This document shows, in pieces, positions 17,291 through 25,556 of a stretch of DNA of 64,000 nucleotides (its first letter is position 1; each line of letters begins with the position of its first letter). The notes under the pieces were generated by a model. That model made no database searches and had not been told where the DNA came from. It saw nothing but the letters and a program-made list of their open reading frames with translations. The position numbers were made by a program, and so were the translations under genes. The stretch spans positions 1-64,000 of the forward strand of contig DDFH01000008.1 in the NCBI GenBank assembly GCA_002337085.1. Direction: 5' to 3'. Source of the DNA: Hyphomonadaceae bacterium UBA1933 (GTDB lineage Bacteria > Pseudomonadota > Alphaproteobacteria > Caulobacterales > Aquidulcibacteraceae).

Positions 17291-19309
17291 TTAGCCGCGA
17301 ATGCACTCAAAGTCTGCAACCTGAGACATCATTTGTCTTAAATCACATAAAAGCGCAAGTCGATTTTTTCGCTTATTCTCGTCACTATCATTGACCAAAA
17401 CATTGTCAAGGAAATCAAAGATAGGGTCTCTAAGCAATGTAAACGTTTTCATTGCCCCAACATAGTCCTCATTATTGAGGCTTACGGCAAGCGCGGCTTT
17501 AGTATTATTAATTGCTGAAAATAATGCCTTTTCTGCATTTAATTCTAAATATTGTGCAGATGCAACAAAAGTGCCATCCAAAGCGCCTTTTTTCTCTTCG
17601 GCCTTTAATATATTTGTTGCACGCTTGTAACCTTCAAGAAGGGTTTTACCTTCTTCGGTTTTCAAAAACTCGCTTAGGGTTTTTACTTTTTGTGTGATGC
17701 GGTAAATATCATCATCCGCGCCCGCAAAAACCGCATCAATCACATCATACTCAAGCCCCTCGTCTTTTAGAAAGACTTTTAGGCGGTCAATGAAGAAAGA
17801 TTGAAGTTCATAACTAACGCGGGTTTTAAGCGGCAGCCTGATTTTATTCTCAAGAATAATCCTAATTATTCCCAATGCCGCGCGACGAAGCGCATATGGG
17901 TCACCAGAACCAGTTGGTTTTTCACCAATGGCAAAGAATGAAACCAATGTGTCAAATTTATCCGCCAAGGCAACCGCAATTGATACCGGATTTGTAGGTA
18001 CATAATCAGATGGGCCAACAGGCTTATAATGTTCGGCGATTGCATTTGCTACATCTAATGTCTCTTGATCATTATTGGCATAATAACGCCCCATAACTCC
18101 TTGTAATTCTGGGAATTCACCAACCATTTCGGTCACTAAATCCGCTTTACATAGCAATGCAGCACGTTTTGCCAAATCAACATCTGCGCCCACAATTGGT
18201 GAAAGCTCACCCGCCAATTCAACAACGCGTTTAACTTTGTCACCAATAGAGCCAATTTTTTGATGGAATACAATTTTATCAAGTTTTGGAACGCGCGCTT
18301 CTAATGTAGTTTTTCTATCCAAATCCCAGAAATAGCGTGCGTCATTCAAACGCGCCGAAAGAACGCGGGCATTACCGTGCGCAATCGCTGTGCCACCATC
18401 AGCGGCATTTACGTTTGAAACCACGATGAAATATGGCGCAAGTTTTCCAGTTGCCTTAGAATTTACCACAAAATATTTTTGATTGATGCGCAATGTAAGG
18501 CGGATAACTTCCGGCGGAAGGTCAAGGAATGCCTCATCCATTTGTCCTAAAATAACAAATGGCTCGTCAACAAGACCACAAACTTCTTCCAATAGGCCAA
18601 TATCTTCAATTAATTCAAGATTATTATCAGCACATAGTTTTTGCGCTTGTGACATGATTGATTTTTTACGTTCTTCACGGTCAATCAATACATGTGCCGC
18701 GCGTGTTTTCTCCTGATAATCAGCAAAATCCGTAACCGTAAAATCTTCTGGTGCATGGAAACGGTGACCGCGTGTTACATTACCGGACTTAATACCATCA
18801 ATTTCAAAATCAACAATTTCACCACCAAACAAACAAAGAATCGAATGAAGTGGGCGCACCCATCTTAAAGTCCCCTCTCCCCAACGCATTGATTTTTGCC
18901 ACGGAAAATTGCGAACAATGCTTGGCACTAATTCTTTAATAATATCAGTGGTTTTTGCGCCTTTTTTAACAATTTCAACAACGTAAAAATCGCCCTTTTT
19001 TGGGTCTGAAACAATCTTTGCCTCTTCAATAGATGAAATGCCAGCGGAACGAATAAAACCATCAATAGCAGGTTGCGGCGCACCAACCTTTGGCCCCTTT
19101 TTCTCTTCAGAAACGTCGGGGGTTTCATTGGGCAGACTTTCAATGCAAATGCCAAGACGGCGCGGTGCAACAAAATTGGTGATTTCACCAACATTTACGC
19201 CAGCTTTTTCAAGGCCTTCTTTGACCATTTTTGCCAAATCTTCAGACGCGCGTTTTTGGAAACGTGCCGGAATTTCTTCTGAAAATATTTCTAATAGAAA
19301 CTGGCTCAT
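17291..19309 (-). CDS. glyS: Glycyl-tRNA synthetase beta subunit
   Basis: Beta chain of the alpha2beta2 bacterial glycyl-tRNA synthetase; it carries the tRNA-binding parts, while the alpha chain holds the active site. The 672 residues start FLLEIFSEEIPARF, the family N-terminus, and include the HD-like segment and the C-terminal anticodon-binding domain (DALRRAALGIIRII). The ATG at 19309 is one base from the glyQ stop, with GGTGAT as ribosome binding site; a GTG four codons earlier would overlap glyQ. The two subunits are thus translationally coupled. Confidence 0.96.
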   Translation of the reverse strand: MSQFLLEIFSEEIPARFQKRASEDLAKMVKEGLEKAGVNVGEITNFVAPRRLGICIESLPNETPDVSEEKKGPKVGAPQPAIDGFIRSAGISSIEEAKIVSDPKKGDFYVVEIVKKGAKTTDIIKELVPSIVRNFPWQKSMRWGEGTLRWVRPLHSILCLFGGEIVDFEIDGIKSGNVTRGHRFHAPEDFTVTDFADYQEKTRAAHVLIDREERKKSIMSQAQKLCADNNLELIEDIGLLEEVCGLVDEPFVILGQMDEAFLDLPPEVIRLTLRINQKYFVVNSKATGKLAPYFIVVSNVNAADGGTAIAHGNARVLSARLNDARYFWDLDRKTTLEARVPKLDKIVFHQKIGSIGDKVKRVVELAGELSPIVGADVDLAKRAALLCKADLVTEMVGEFPELQGVMGRYYANNDQETLDVANAIAEHYKPVGPSDYVPTNPVSIAVALADKFDTLVSFFAIGEKPTGSGDPYALRRAALGIIRIILENKIRLPLKTRVSYELQSFFIDRLKVFLKDEGLEYDVIDAVFAGADDDIYRITQKVKTLSEFLKTEEGKTLLEGYKRATNILKAEEKKGALDGTFVASAQYLELNAEKALFSAINNTKAALAVSLNNEDYVGAMKTFTLLRDPIFDFLDNVLVNDSDENKRKNRLALLCDLRQMMSQVADFECIRG

Positions 19310-19310
19310 A

Positions 19311-20249
19311 TTATTTATCACCCGCTTTTAATTCTTCTTGTTTGCTCATCCCAATTTTATCAATCCATGCAGCAGCAGAACCTTTGGCAAGGTCGCGCAC
19401 ACGGGCAATAAAACTTTGACGTTCGGTCGGGCTAACAACACCGCGTGCATCCATTAAGTTAAACAAATGCGATGCCTTTAATGCCCAATCAAATGCTGGA
19501 AGTGGTAATTTTGCCTCTAGAAGGATATTGCATTGGGTCTCAGCATCTTTGAACCAGCGTTCAAGAATTTCGACATTGGAATATTCAAAGTTAAAGGTTG
19601 ATTGTTCAACCTCATTTTCATGGAAAACATCGCCATATGTAACGCCATTACCATTGAAATCAATGTCATAAATATTCTCAACGCCTTGAACATACATGGT
19701 CAAACGCTCAAGACCATAGGTCAATTCACCAGAAACGGGTTTACAATCGAAACCACCAACTTGTTGGAAATAAGTGAATTGCGATACTTCCATGCCATCA
19801 CACCAAACTTCCCAACCCAAGCCCCAAGCACCAACAGTTGGATTTTCCCAATCATCTTCAACAAAACGAATATCATGAAGCTTTGGATCAATGCCAATTT
19901 CGTAAAGTGAGTTAAGGTATAATTCCTGAAGATTTGGCGGATTTGGCTTTAAAATAACCTGATATTGGTAATAATGGCCAAGACGGTTTGGGTTTTCACC
20001 ATAACGACCATCTTTCGGGCGACGTGAAGGCTGCACATATGCGGCCTTCCACGGCTTATCACCTAGCGCGCGTAAAGTAGTTGCCGGGTGCAATGTCCCC
20101 GCCCCAACTTCGGTATCGTAAGGTTGCAAAATAACACAACCCTGACGCGCCCAATAATCAGACAGTGTAAGGATAATATCCTGAAAAGAAGGCTTACGAC
20201 CTTGCGCATAAGCCCGCGAGCAAGCAGTAGAATATTCAACGTTTTCCAT
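19311..20249 (-). CDS. glyQ: Glycyl-tRNA synthetase alpha subunit
   Basis: Catalytic subunit that activates glycine. The 312 residues include the hallmark FQDIILTLSDYWARQGCVI, HPATTLRALG and the long GlyQ-specific block around VQPSRRPKDGRYGENPNR. About 20 residues (MENVEYSTACSRAYAQGRK) precede the usual N-terminus; no internal ATG exists nearby, so either this short extension is real or an unseen non-ATG start is used. It heads the glyQ-glyS pair and is divergent from the PleD-like gene. Confidence 0.96.
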   Translation of the reverse strand: MENVEYSTACSRAYAQGRKPSFQDIILTLSDYWARQGCVILQPYDTEVGAGTLHPATTLRALGDKPWKAAYVQPSRRPKDGRYGENPNRLGHYYQYQVILKPNPPNLQELYLNSLYEIGIDPKLHDIRFVEDDWENPTVGAWGLGWEVWCDGMEVSQFTYFQQVGGFDCKPVSGELTYGLERLTMYVQGVENIYDIDFNGNGVTYGDVFHENEVEQSTFNFEYSNVEILERWFKDAETQCNILLEAKLPLPAFDWALKASHLFNLMDARGVVSPTERQSFIARVRDLAKGSAAAWIDKIGMSKQEELKAGDK

Positions 20250-20387
20250 AATTGCGAGTTAGCGCAATTATCTTAATTAGGAAACAATTTTTATCCCGTT
20301 TTTTGTAAAATTTCACAAAAAAACTGCAATAAATTACTTTTAACTGTTACGTTAGGTAAAGATGAAACACTTTGTAAGTAATTTACG

Positions 20388-20416
20388 TTTACAACTACTA
20401 TACCTTGTTTTACAAT
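20388..20416 (+). promoter_or_regulatory. promoter of the PleD-like gene
   Basis: TTTACA (20388-20393) and TACAAT (20411-20416) are separated by 17 bp, close to the sigma-70 consensus, with a predicted start near 20423 and a leader of about 20 nt before the ATG. Confidence 0.6.
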
Positions 20417-20441
20417 AAACTAGTTTTTAGGTATTTAATAC

Positions 20442-21719
20442 ATGAGTAAACCTGTTATTTTAATTATTGGCGCAGAAGACATCTTTCAAACTGTTGCCAA
20501 AGCGGGATTTACTACTACCGATAAAATCGAGGATGTGCCTGTTAATCGGGCGATTATTATCGATTTACGAAATGTAGATATTTCAGAAGCGCAAATATTA
20601 CTTGAAGAATTGCGAAATATAAAATCACAAAAACATTTGCAAATTTATGGTTGGACCGAACCTAATGCTAGCTTGAACCAATATGAAATATTCAAATTTG
20701 ACGGTCTATTAAACGAAGAAACCCCGCTTTCTTATATAAAGGCACGTCTTGAATCTGCATCAAGAATTGCCGCCATGTCACGTGAAGCTATGACAAGGTT
20801 TAATACACTTGCACAATTTGGCGCACAGCCAAAACCATCATATAATTTGCATCAAATTCCGCCAAAAATTTTAATATATGGCGCCCCAGGCCCCGATAAC
20901 ATGCGAATAACGGCAATTTTGGATCATCTTGAGATTTTGTGCGTGGCGGCATTTTCATCGTTTAGCGCATTTGAATATTTGCATAATGGTGGCTTTGATG
21001 CCGTAATTGTATTTGCCAATGACGATAAGACAGGTGCTTTAAGCTTTTGCTCTGCTTTGAGGCGCAATTCACGCCTTTTTCATATTCCTTGCCTTTTGCT
21101 TGTTAATAGCGACTTTGGAAACTTTGAAGATGCAATCCTAAAAGGTGCAACTGATGTAGATTTTATCGGCGTTTTTGAAGAAAATTCTATTATTCGTTTA
21201 ATGACGCATATTGACGAGAAACGGCGTAGAGATGCCCTTAAGATGGCATTCCGTCTTGCTAAATCGGATAAAGCGATCGACCGTGCATCTGGGCTTTACA
21301 ATTTTGCATTCTTTAAAAGCCACCTAAATGCCTTAATTAAGGAGGCCCTTAATTTTAAAGATCAGGTATGCATTATTGAAATTACAATTCATGTAACGCC
21401 ACAACATAACCCAAACCTTGAAATCCCTGATGACAGACGCCTAAGCGTTATTAATCAGGTTGGCTCTATGATTGCCCGCTTGGTACGTACCGAAGATACC
21501 GCAGCACGTATTGCACTTAATCGGTTTGCAATAATATTACCATTTTCCGATAAAATAACCGCATTCAATGCCGGGCAAAGGATTTGTGCGGTGCTTGAAT
21601 CTTCGGCGTTTGACATTGGCTCAAGCGATGAGGCCGCAATGGCAGAGGCAAAATTTGAAATCAGCGAAATTACTGATAAAAACAATCTTGAAACTGTCAT
21701 GCTAAAATTCGCGAGTTAG
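20442..21719 (+). CDS. PleD-like protein with degenerate GGDEF domain
   Basis: A 425-residue protein laid out like the cell-cycle regulator PleD: two receiver-like domains (about 1-125 and 140-262) and a GGDEF-like domain (about 275-425). The last is recognisable from DRASGLYNFAFFKSHL and VRTEDTAARIALNRFAIILP, but where cyclases have GG(D/E)EF it reads ALNRF (358-362). The second receiver keeps FDAVIVFANDD, yet neither shows the paired acidic residues of a phosphorylation site. It is therefore unlikely to make c-di-GMP and may bind a ligand or partner, as the PleD paralogue PopA does in Caulobacter. It has its own promoter and terminator. Confidence 0.8.
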   Translation: MSKPVILIIGAEDIFQTVAKAGFTTTDKIEDVPVNRAIIIDLRNVDISEAQILLEELRNIKSQKHLQIYGWTEPNASLNQYEIFKFDGLLNEETPLSYIKARLESASRIAAMSREAMTRFNTLAQFGAQPKPSYNLHQIPPKILIYGAPGPDNMRITAILDHLEILCVAAFSSFSAFEYLHNGGFDAVIVFANDDKTGALSFCSALRRNSRLFHIPCLLLVNSDFGNFEDAILKGATDVDFIGVFEENSIIRLMTHIDEKRRRDALKMAFRLAKSDKAIDRASGLYNFAFFKSHLNALIKEALNFKDQVCIIEITIHVTPQHNPNLEIPDDRRLSVINQVGSMIARLVRTEDTAARIALNRFAIILPFSDKITAFNAGQRICAVLESSAFDIGSSDEAAMAEAKFEISEITDKNNLETVMLKFAS

Positions 21720-21735
21720 TTATCACTAAATAGAT

Positions 21736-21768
21736 ACAAAAAAGCCCCGCTTTTGCGGGGCTTTTATT
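21736..21768. terminator. bidirectional terminator between the PleD-like gene and pccB
   Basis: Stem AAAAGCCCCGC / GCGGGGCTTTT with a TTTT loop, flanked by A and T runs, lies between two convergent genes and can serve both. Confidence 0.92.
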
Positions 21769-23301
21769 TTATAATGGAATATTATCGTGTTTTTTCCACG
21801 GATTACTTAGTTTCTTTTTAGCCAAAGTCCTGAGCGACTGTGCAATTCTGAAACGTGTTGAATGCGGCATTATAACATCATCAATAAAGCCAAGAGATGC
21901 CGCAACAAACGGGTTGGCGAAACGTTTTTGATATTCATCAGTACGTTCCTGAATTTTTACAGGGTCACCAATATCTTGACGGAAAATAATCTCCACCGCA
22001 CCCTTTGCACCCATAACCGCAATCTCTGCTGTTGGCCATGCATAGTTTACGTCACCACGAAGGTGTTTTGATGACATAACATCATACGCACCACCATAAG
22101 CCTTGCGGGTAATTAGCGTAACTTTGGGAACAGTTGCCTCTGCATAAGCAAACAATAGTTTTGCCCCATGCTTAATAAGACCACCATATTCCTGTTTAGT
22201 ACCAGGCATAAAGCCAGGAACGTCAACAAAAGTAACGATTGGAATATTATAGCAATCGCAGAAACGGACAAAGCGCGCAGCTTTACGTGATGAATCACTA
22301 TCAAGAACGCCAGCAAGGCTCATTGGTTGGTTGGCAACCACGCCAACTGTTTGACCTTCTATGCGCCCAAAACCAACAACGATATTTTTTGCAAAATCCT
22401 GCGAAATTTGCATGAAATCACCGTCATCAACAGTTTTTTCGATTAACTCAACTATGTCATAAGGTTGGTTAGGATTGCTTGGTACGAGGTTATCAAGAGA
22501 ATAATCAGGCTCATTTTTAACAACAACCCCTGCCCGAACAGGTGCTTTTTCTGTGTTGTTTGATGGAATAAAGTCAATCAAACGTCGCATTTGTAATAAT
22601 GCTTCAAAGTCATTTTCGAATGCACCATCTGCAACGCCAGATTTTTGGCAATGAACGCGTGCACCACCTAATTCTTCTGCGGTTACAACTTCATTCGTAA
22701 CAGTTTTAACAACATCTGGACCAGTAACGAACATGTTTGAAGTATCTTTTACCATAAAGATAAAATCTGTCATTGCCGGTGAATAAACATCGCCACCTGC
22801 GCAAGGCCCCATAATAACTGAAATCTGCGGCACAACACCTGATGCCAAAACATTTTGCAAGAAAATATCAGCATAACCAGCAAGCGATTCAACACCTTCT
22901 TGAATACGTGCGCCGCCTGCATCAAACAAGCCAATAATTGGCGCGCCATTTTTAACCGCCATTTGTTGAACTTTTACAATTTTCTCGGCATGAGAACGCG
23001 ATAGCGAACCACCAAAAACCGTAAAATCTTTAGAGAAAACATAAACCAAGCGGCCATTTATTGTGCCATGCCCGGTTACAACACCGTCCCCAGCAATTTT
23101 CTTTTCAGCCATGCCAAATTCATTACAACGATGCTCAACATAAATGTCGTATTCTTCAAAAGAGCCTTCGTCTAATAAAATTTCCAGACGCTCACGAGCA
23201 GTAAGTTTTCCTCTTGCGTGCTGCGCATCAATACGTTTCTGACCGCCACCCAACCATGCCTGATCGCGTTTTTCTTTCAAAGTTTCAATGATAGTTTTCA
23301 T
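21769..23301 (-). CDS. pccB: Propionyl-CoA carboxylase beta chain
   Basis: Carboxyltransferase subunit that moves CO2 from biotin to propionyl-CoA, giving methylmalonyl-CoA. The 510 residues contain ARGKLTARERLEILLDEGSF at the start, GGARIQEGVESLAGYADIF and MGPCAGGDVYSPA in the N-terminal half, and FVDVPGFMPGTKQEYGG and KAYGGAYDVMSSKHLRGD in the C-terminal half, all typical of the acyl-CoA carboxylase family. The biotin-carrying alpha subunit is not in this window. An acetyl-CoA or methylcrotonyl-CoA role is less likely because the whole-length resemblance is to PccB. Confidence 0.93.
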   Translation of the reverse strand: MKTIIETLKEKRDQAWLGGGQKRIDAQHARGKLTARERLEILLDEGSFEEYDIYVEHRCNEFGMAEKKIAGDGVVTGHGTINGRLVYVFSKDFTVFGGSLSRSHAEKIVKVQQMAVKNGAPIIGLFDAGGARIQEGVESLAGYADIFLQNVLASGVVPQISVIMGPCAGGDVYSPAMTDFIFMVKDTSNMFVTGPDVVKTVTNEVVTAEELGGARVHCQKSGVADGAFENDFEALLQMRRLIDFIPSNNTEKAPVRAGVVVKNEPDYSLDNLVPSNPNQPYDIVELIEKTVDDGDFMQISQDFAKNIVVGFGRIEGQTVGVVANQPMSLAGVLDSDSSRKAARFVRFCDCYNIPIVTFVDVPGFMPGTKQEYGGLIKHGAKLLFAYAEATVPKVTLITRKAYGGAYDVMSSKHLRGDVNYAWPTAEIAVMGAKGAVEIIFRQDIGDPVKIQERTDEYQKRFANPFVAASLGFIDDVIMPHSTRFRIAQSLRTLAKKKLSNPWKKHDNIPL

Positions 23302-23518
23302 ATAAGATTCCCCAGTTTTAAACTGAATAAGTAGAATTGTTTAATTTTTATCGGCGTTTATTTATGATAATTTGGTTACAATCACGCCTTCATTATTGCA
23401 AGTTATTTTATGGTCAATTCATGCTTTAGGCTAAGATTTATGAACTTATACAGGGAAAATATTGCTTAAAAACGGATTATCTTATTGATTTAATGTATTG
23501 AAGGTATAAAAGTTCAGT

Positions 23519-24682
23519 ATGCCGCAAGTTGCAATAGATGTAACCAAAAACACAAAACCACTTATGCCTAAGTGGCAAAAGTTGCTTTTGGTGACACTTG
23601 TCATAGCCACTATCATAAGCGGATTATTGGTTTTCTTTTTTAGAAATAATATTTTCAAAGCGATTATAAAGCCATCCATCCCTTTTCAAGTGGCACAAGA
23701 ACCATCAACTCCAAATTATAATGACGCATCGGCATGGGTTTTACGCCCACAGATTATTGACGCCACCAAGCCAGCAGTATTCTTTGCACACCCTGTAACC
23801 TATTATGATGGTTCCAAAGGCTGGAATGCAGACATCAATCAGCCAGAAGCAAAGCAGATTATTGATGAAGTCGTTATTCCTAATCACGTTGCCCCATTTA
23901 TGACCTGGACACAAGTTTGGCTTCCTCATTATCGACAGGCAACTTTATATTCAACGCTTAGCTATAATGAAGATGCGAAAGAAGCCTTAAATCTTGCATA
24001 TTATGATATTGAGACGGCGTTTAAAACATTTTTGCAAAATAAAGCACCTGGCCAAAAATTTATTATTGTTGGTATGAACCAAGGGGCATTGCATATATTG
24101 CGCCTTTTACAACACCAACCAGCCGAATTAAAAGAAAGTATAATTGCTATATATCTGATTGATCAAGCAATTCCGACCAATCTTTTAAAACAAGAACAAG
24201 GTAAAAGCTTATTGGGTGCAATCCAGCCATGCAAAAGCCTACAGGAAACACAATGCTTAATAAATTTTCTTTCAGTTAGCGAGAATAATAATCGGAAAAT
24301 ATATCTGGCTCGTAAATATTCACCGGTTTACGACAAAAACAATGGCTACTATAAACGAGGAAAAGCGGATACAGTTTGCGTAAACCCATTAAATGGCGGA
24401 AGCAGCAATATTGCCGATGAAAAACTCAATAGTGGTGCAGTTGCCGCATCTAAACTTGAAGAAGGAACGGATCCTGCCCTACTACCTGCGGCTACTGGTG
24501 CAGAATGTAAAGATGGGTTGTTATTGGTTGATAGCTTACGACCGGCTGCTTTATCACCGCCGGTATTCGAATTAGGCAGCTTTTATAAAGTAAGTTCTTA
24601 TAATTTATTTTATGATAATCTTAAAAATGATGTTGCGGCAAGGGTTATAGAATCCAAAAATCAAGCGGCCAAGAAAAAGTAA
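23519..24682 (+). CDS. DUF3089-like alpha/beta hydrolase fold protein, probably inactive
   Basis: A 387-residue protein with one membrane span (about 20-42) and an extracytoplasmic domain resembling DUF3089: SAWVLRP, PAVFFAHPVTYYDGSKGWNA and FIIVGMNQGALHILRLL. In the family the last segment is the nucleophile elbow, normally G-H-S-Q-G; here it reads GMNQG with N187 in place of serine. The C-terminal block YKVSSYNLFYDNL also appears to lack the His and Asp I expect in LHxxDYNLF. A binding or structural role is more likely than hydrolysis. Its last 22 nt overlap the convergent response regulator gene. Confidence 0.8.
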   Translation: MPQVAIDVTKNTKPLMPKWQKLLLVTLVIATIISGLLVFFFRNNIFKAIIKPSIPFQVAQEPSTPNYNDASAWVLRPQIIDATKPAVFFAHPVTYYDGSKGWNADINQPEAKQIIDEVVIPNHVAPFMTWTQVWLPHYRQATLYSTLSYNEDAKEALNLAYYDIETAFKTFLQNKAPGQKFIIVGMNQGALHILRLLQHQPAELKESIIAIYLIDQAIPTNLLKQEQGKSLLGAIQPCKSLQETQCLINFLSVSENNNRKIYLARKYSPVYDKNNGYYKRGKADTVCVNPLNGGSSNIADEKLNSGAVAASKLEEGTDPALLPAATGAECKDGLLLVDSLRPAALSPPVFELGSFYKVSSYNLFYDNLKNDVAARVIESKNQAAKKK

Positions 24683-25419
24683 TCATCATTCAATTTATCA
24701 ATGATTTCCTGAACCTCTTTACAAGAATTTATGATATTTAACAAAATGCTCGAACGCTCATCATCATCAGTAGCCGCAGAAGCCAAAGACGAATATCTAA
24801 GCAATTTTCCTGCGCCGATTGCAGCAGCAATTGCAGCAAGCTCTTCGGCTGCACGGATAAAACTATCAGTATGATTGATGGTAAGACTTAAAAGCAATTC
24901 AGCAATTTTAATTGGCCATTGCTTAGAAAAATCACGTAAAACACCGCTAACCGCTTCGTTTCCAGCATTATCGCGATAGTTCATCAATACTGCAACATCA
25001 ACAATCAAAGGCTCTTGTTCATTATAATCAGCATTCTTTGAATAATCAGGCTCGACATGGTTTACGTCCATTATCGTATTAACTAACTCTTCAAGGTCAA
25101 CAGGTTTATGAAGAACCACATCCATGCCAGCGTCAAGGCACGCTAAAATTTCATGTTGTTCACTGCGTGCAGTTAGCCCAAGTATTGGAATTTTGGAGTT
25201 TTCATTATCCAAGGCACGCATTTTCTTTGCAGCAACTGTGCCGTCAATACGCTCCATAGTTACATCAAGGATAATTACGTCAAAAAGATCCTGTTTCGCA
25301 AACTCTATCGCCTCGTCACCATCTTCACAAGCAACAATATTAAAGCCAGTTGCTTCAAGAAAATGGGATACCATCTTTCGCATACCGGCGTTATCTTCAG
25401 CGTATAGAATTTTTTTCAT
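24661..25419 (-). CDS. response regulator with degenerate Hpt-like domain
   Basis: A 252-residue protein from the ATG at 25419. The N-terminal receiver domain is intact: YAEDN acidic pair, D52 in IILDVTM as phosphoacceptor, T83 in LGLTA and K105 in HKP. After a linker (about 120-145) comes a helical domain that lines up with histidine phosphotransfer domains through AEELAAIAAAIGAGKL, but the phosphorylated His is E192 and the following Lys-Gly is Ala-Ala. It may act as a phosphorylation-controlled binding protein rather than a relay. The open frame extends ten codons to further ATGs; the start is uncertain. It is 137 nt downstream of parC. Confidence 0.82.
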   Translation of the reverse strand: MKKILYAEDNAGMRKMVSHFLEATGFNIVACEDGDEAIEFAKQDLFDVIILDVTMERIDGTVAAKKMRALDNENSKIPILGLTARSEQHEILACLDAGMDVVLHKPVDLEELVNTIMDVNHVEPDYSKNADYNEQEPLIVDVAVLMNYRDNAGNEAVSGVLRDFSKQWPIKIAELLLSLTINHTDSFIRAAEELAAIAAAIGAGKLLRYSSLASAATDDDERSSILLNIINSCKEVQEIIDKLNDDYFFLAA

Positions 25420-25556
25420 CAATAAAAACAACCCATTCCCCATGAGCATTTAATGATAAAAAAGTTTCCAAAGGGTTACCTGCAAGTCACAAACACCAAC
25501 TATATTATATTAAAGGCAGAAATTTAATGTAAAATGTCAGACTAATTCATTGATTT

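Noticed and set aside
17233..17319. N-terminal extension of ppdK overlapping glyS
   Set aside because: A GGGGA ribosome binding site precedes the inner ATG, the family starts there, and the extension has no family resemblance.
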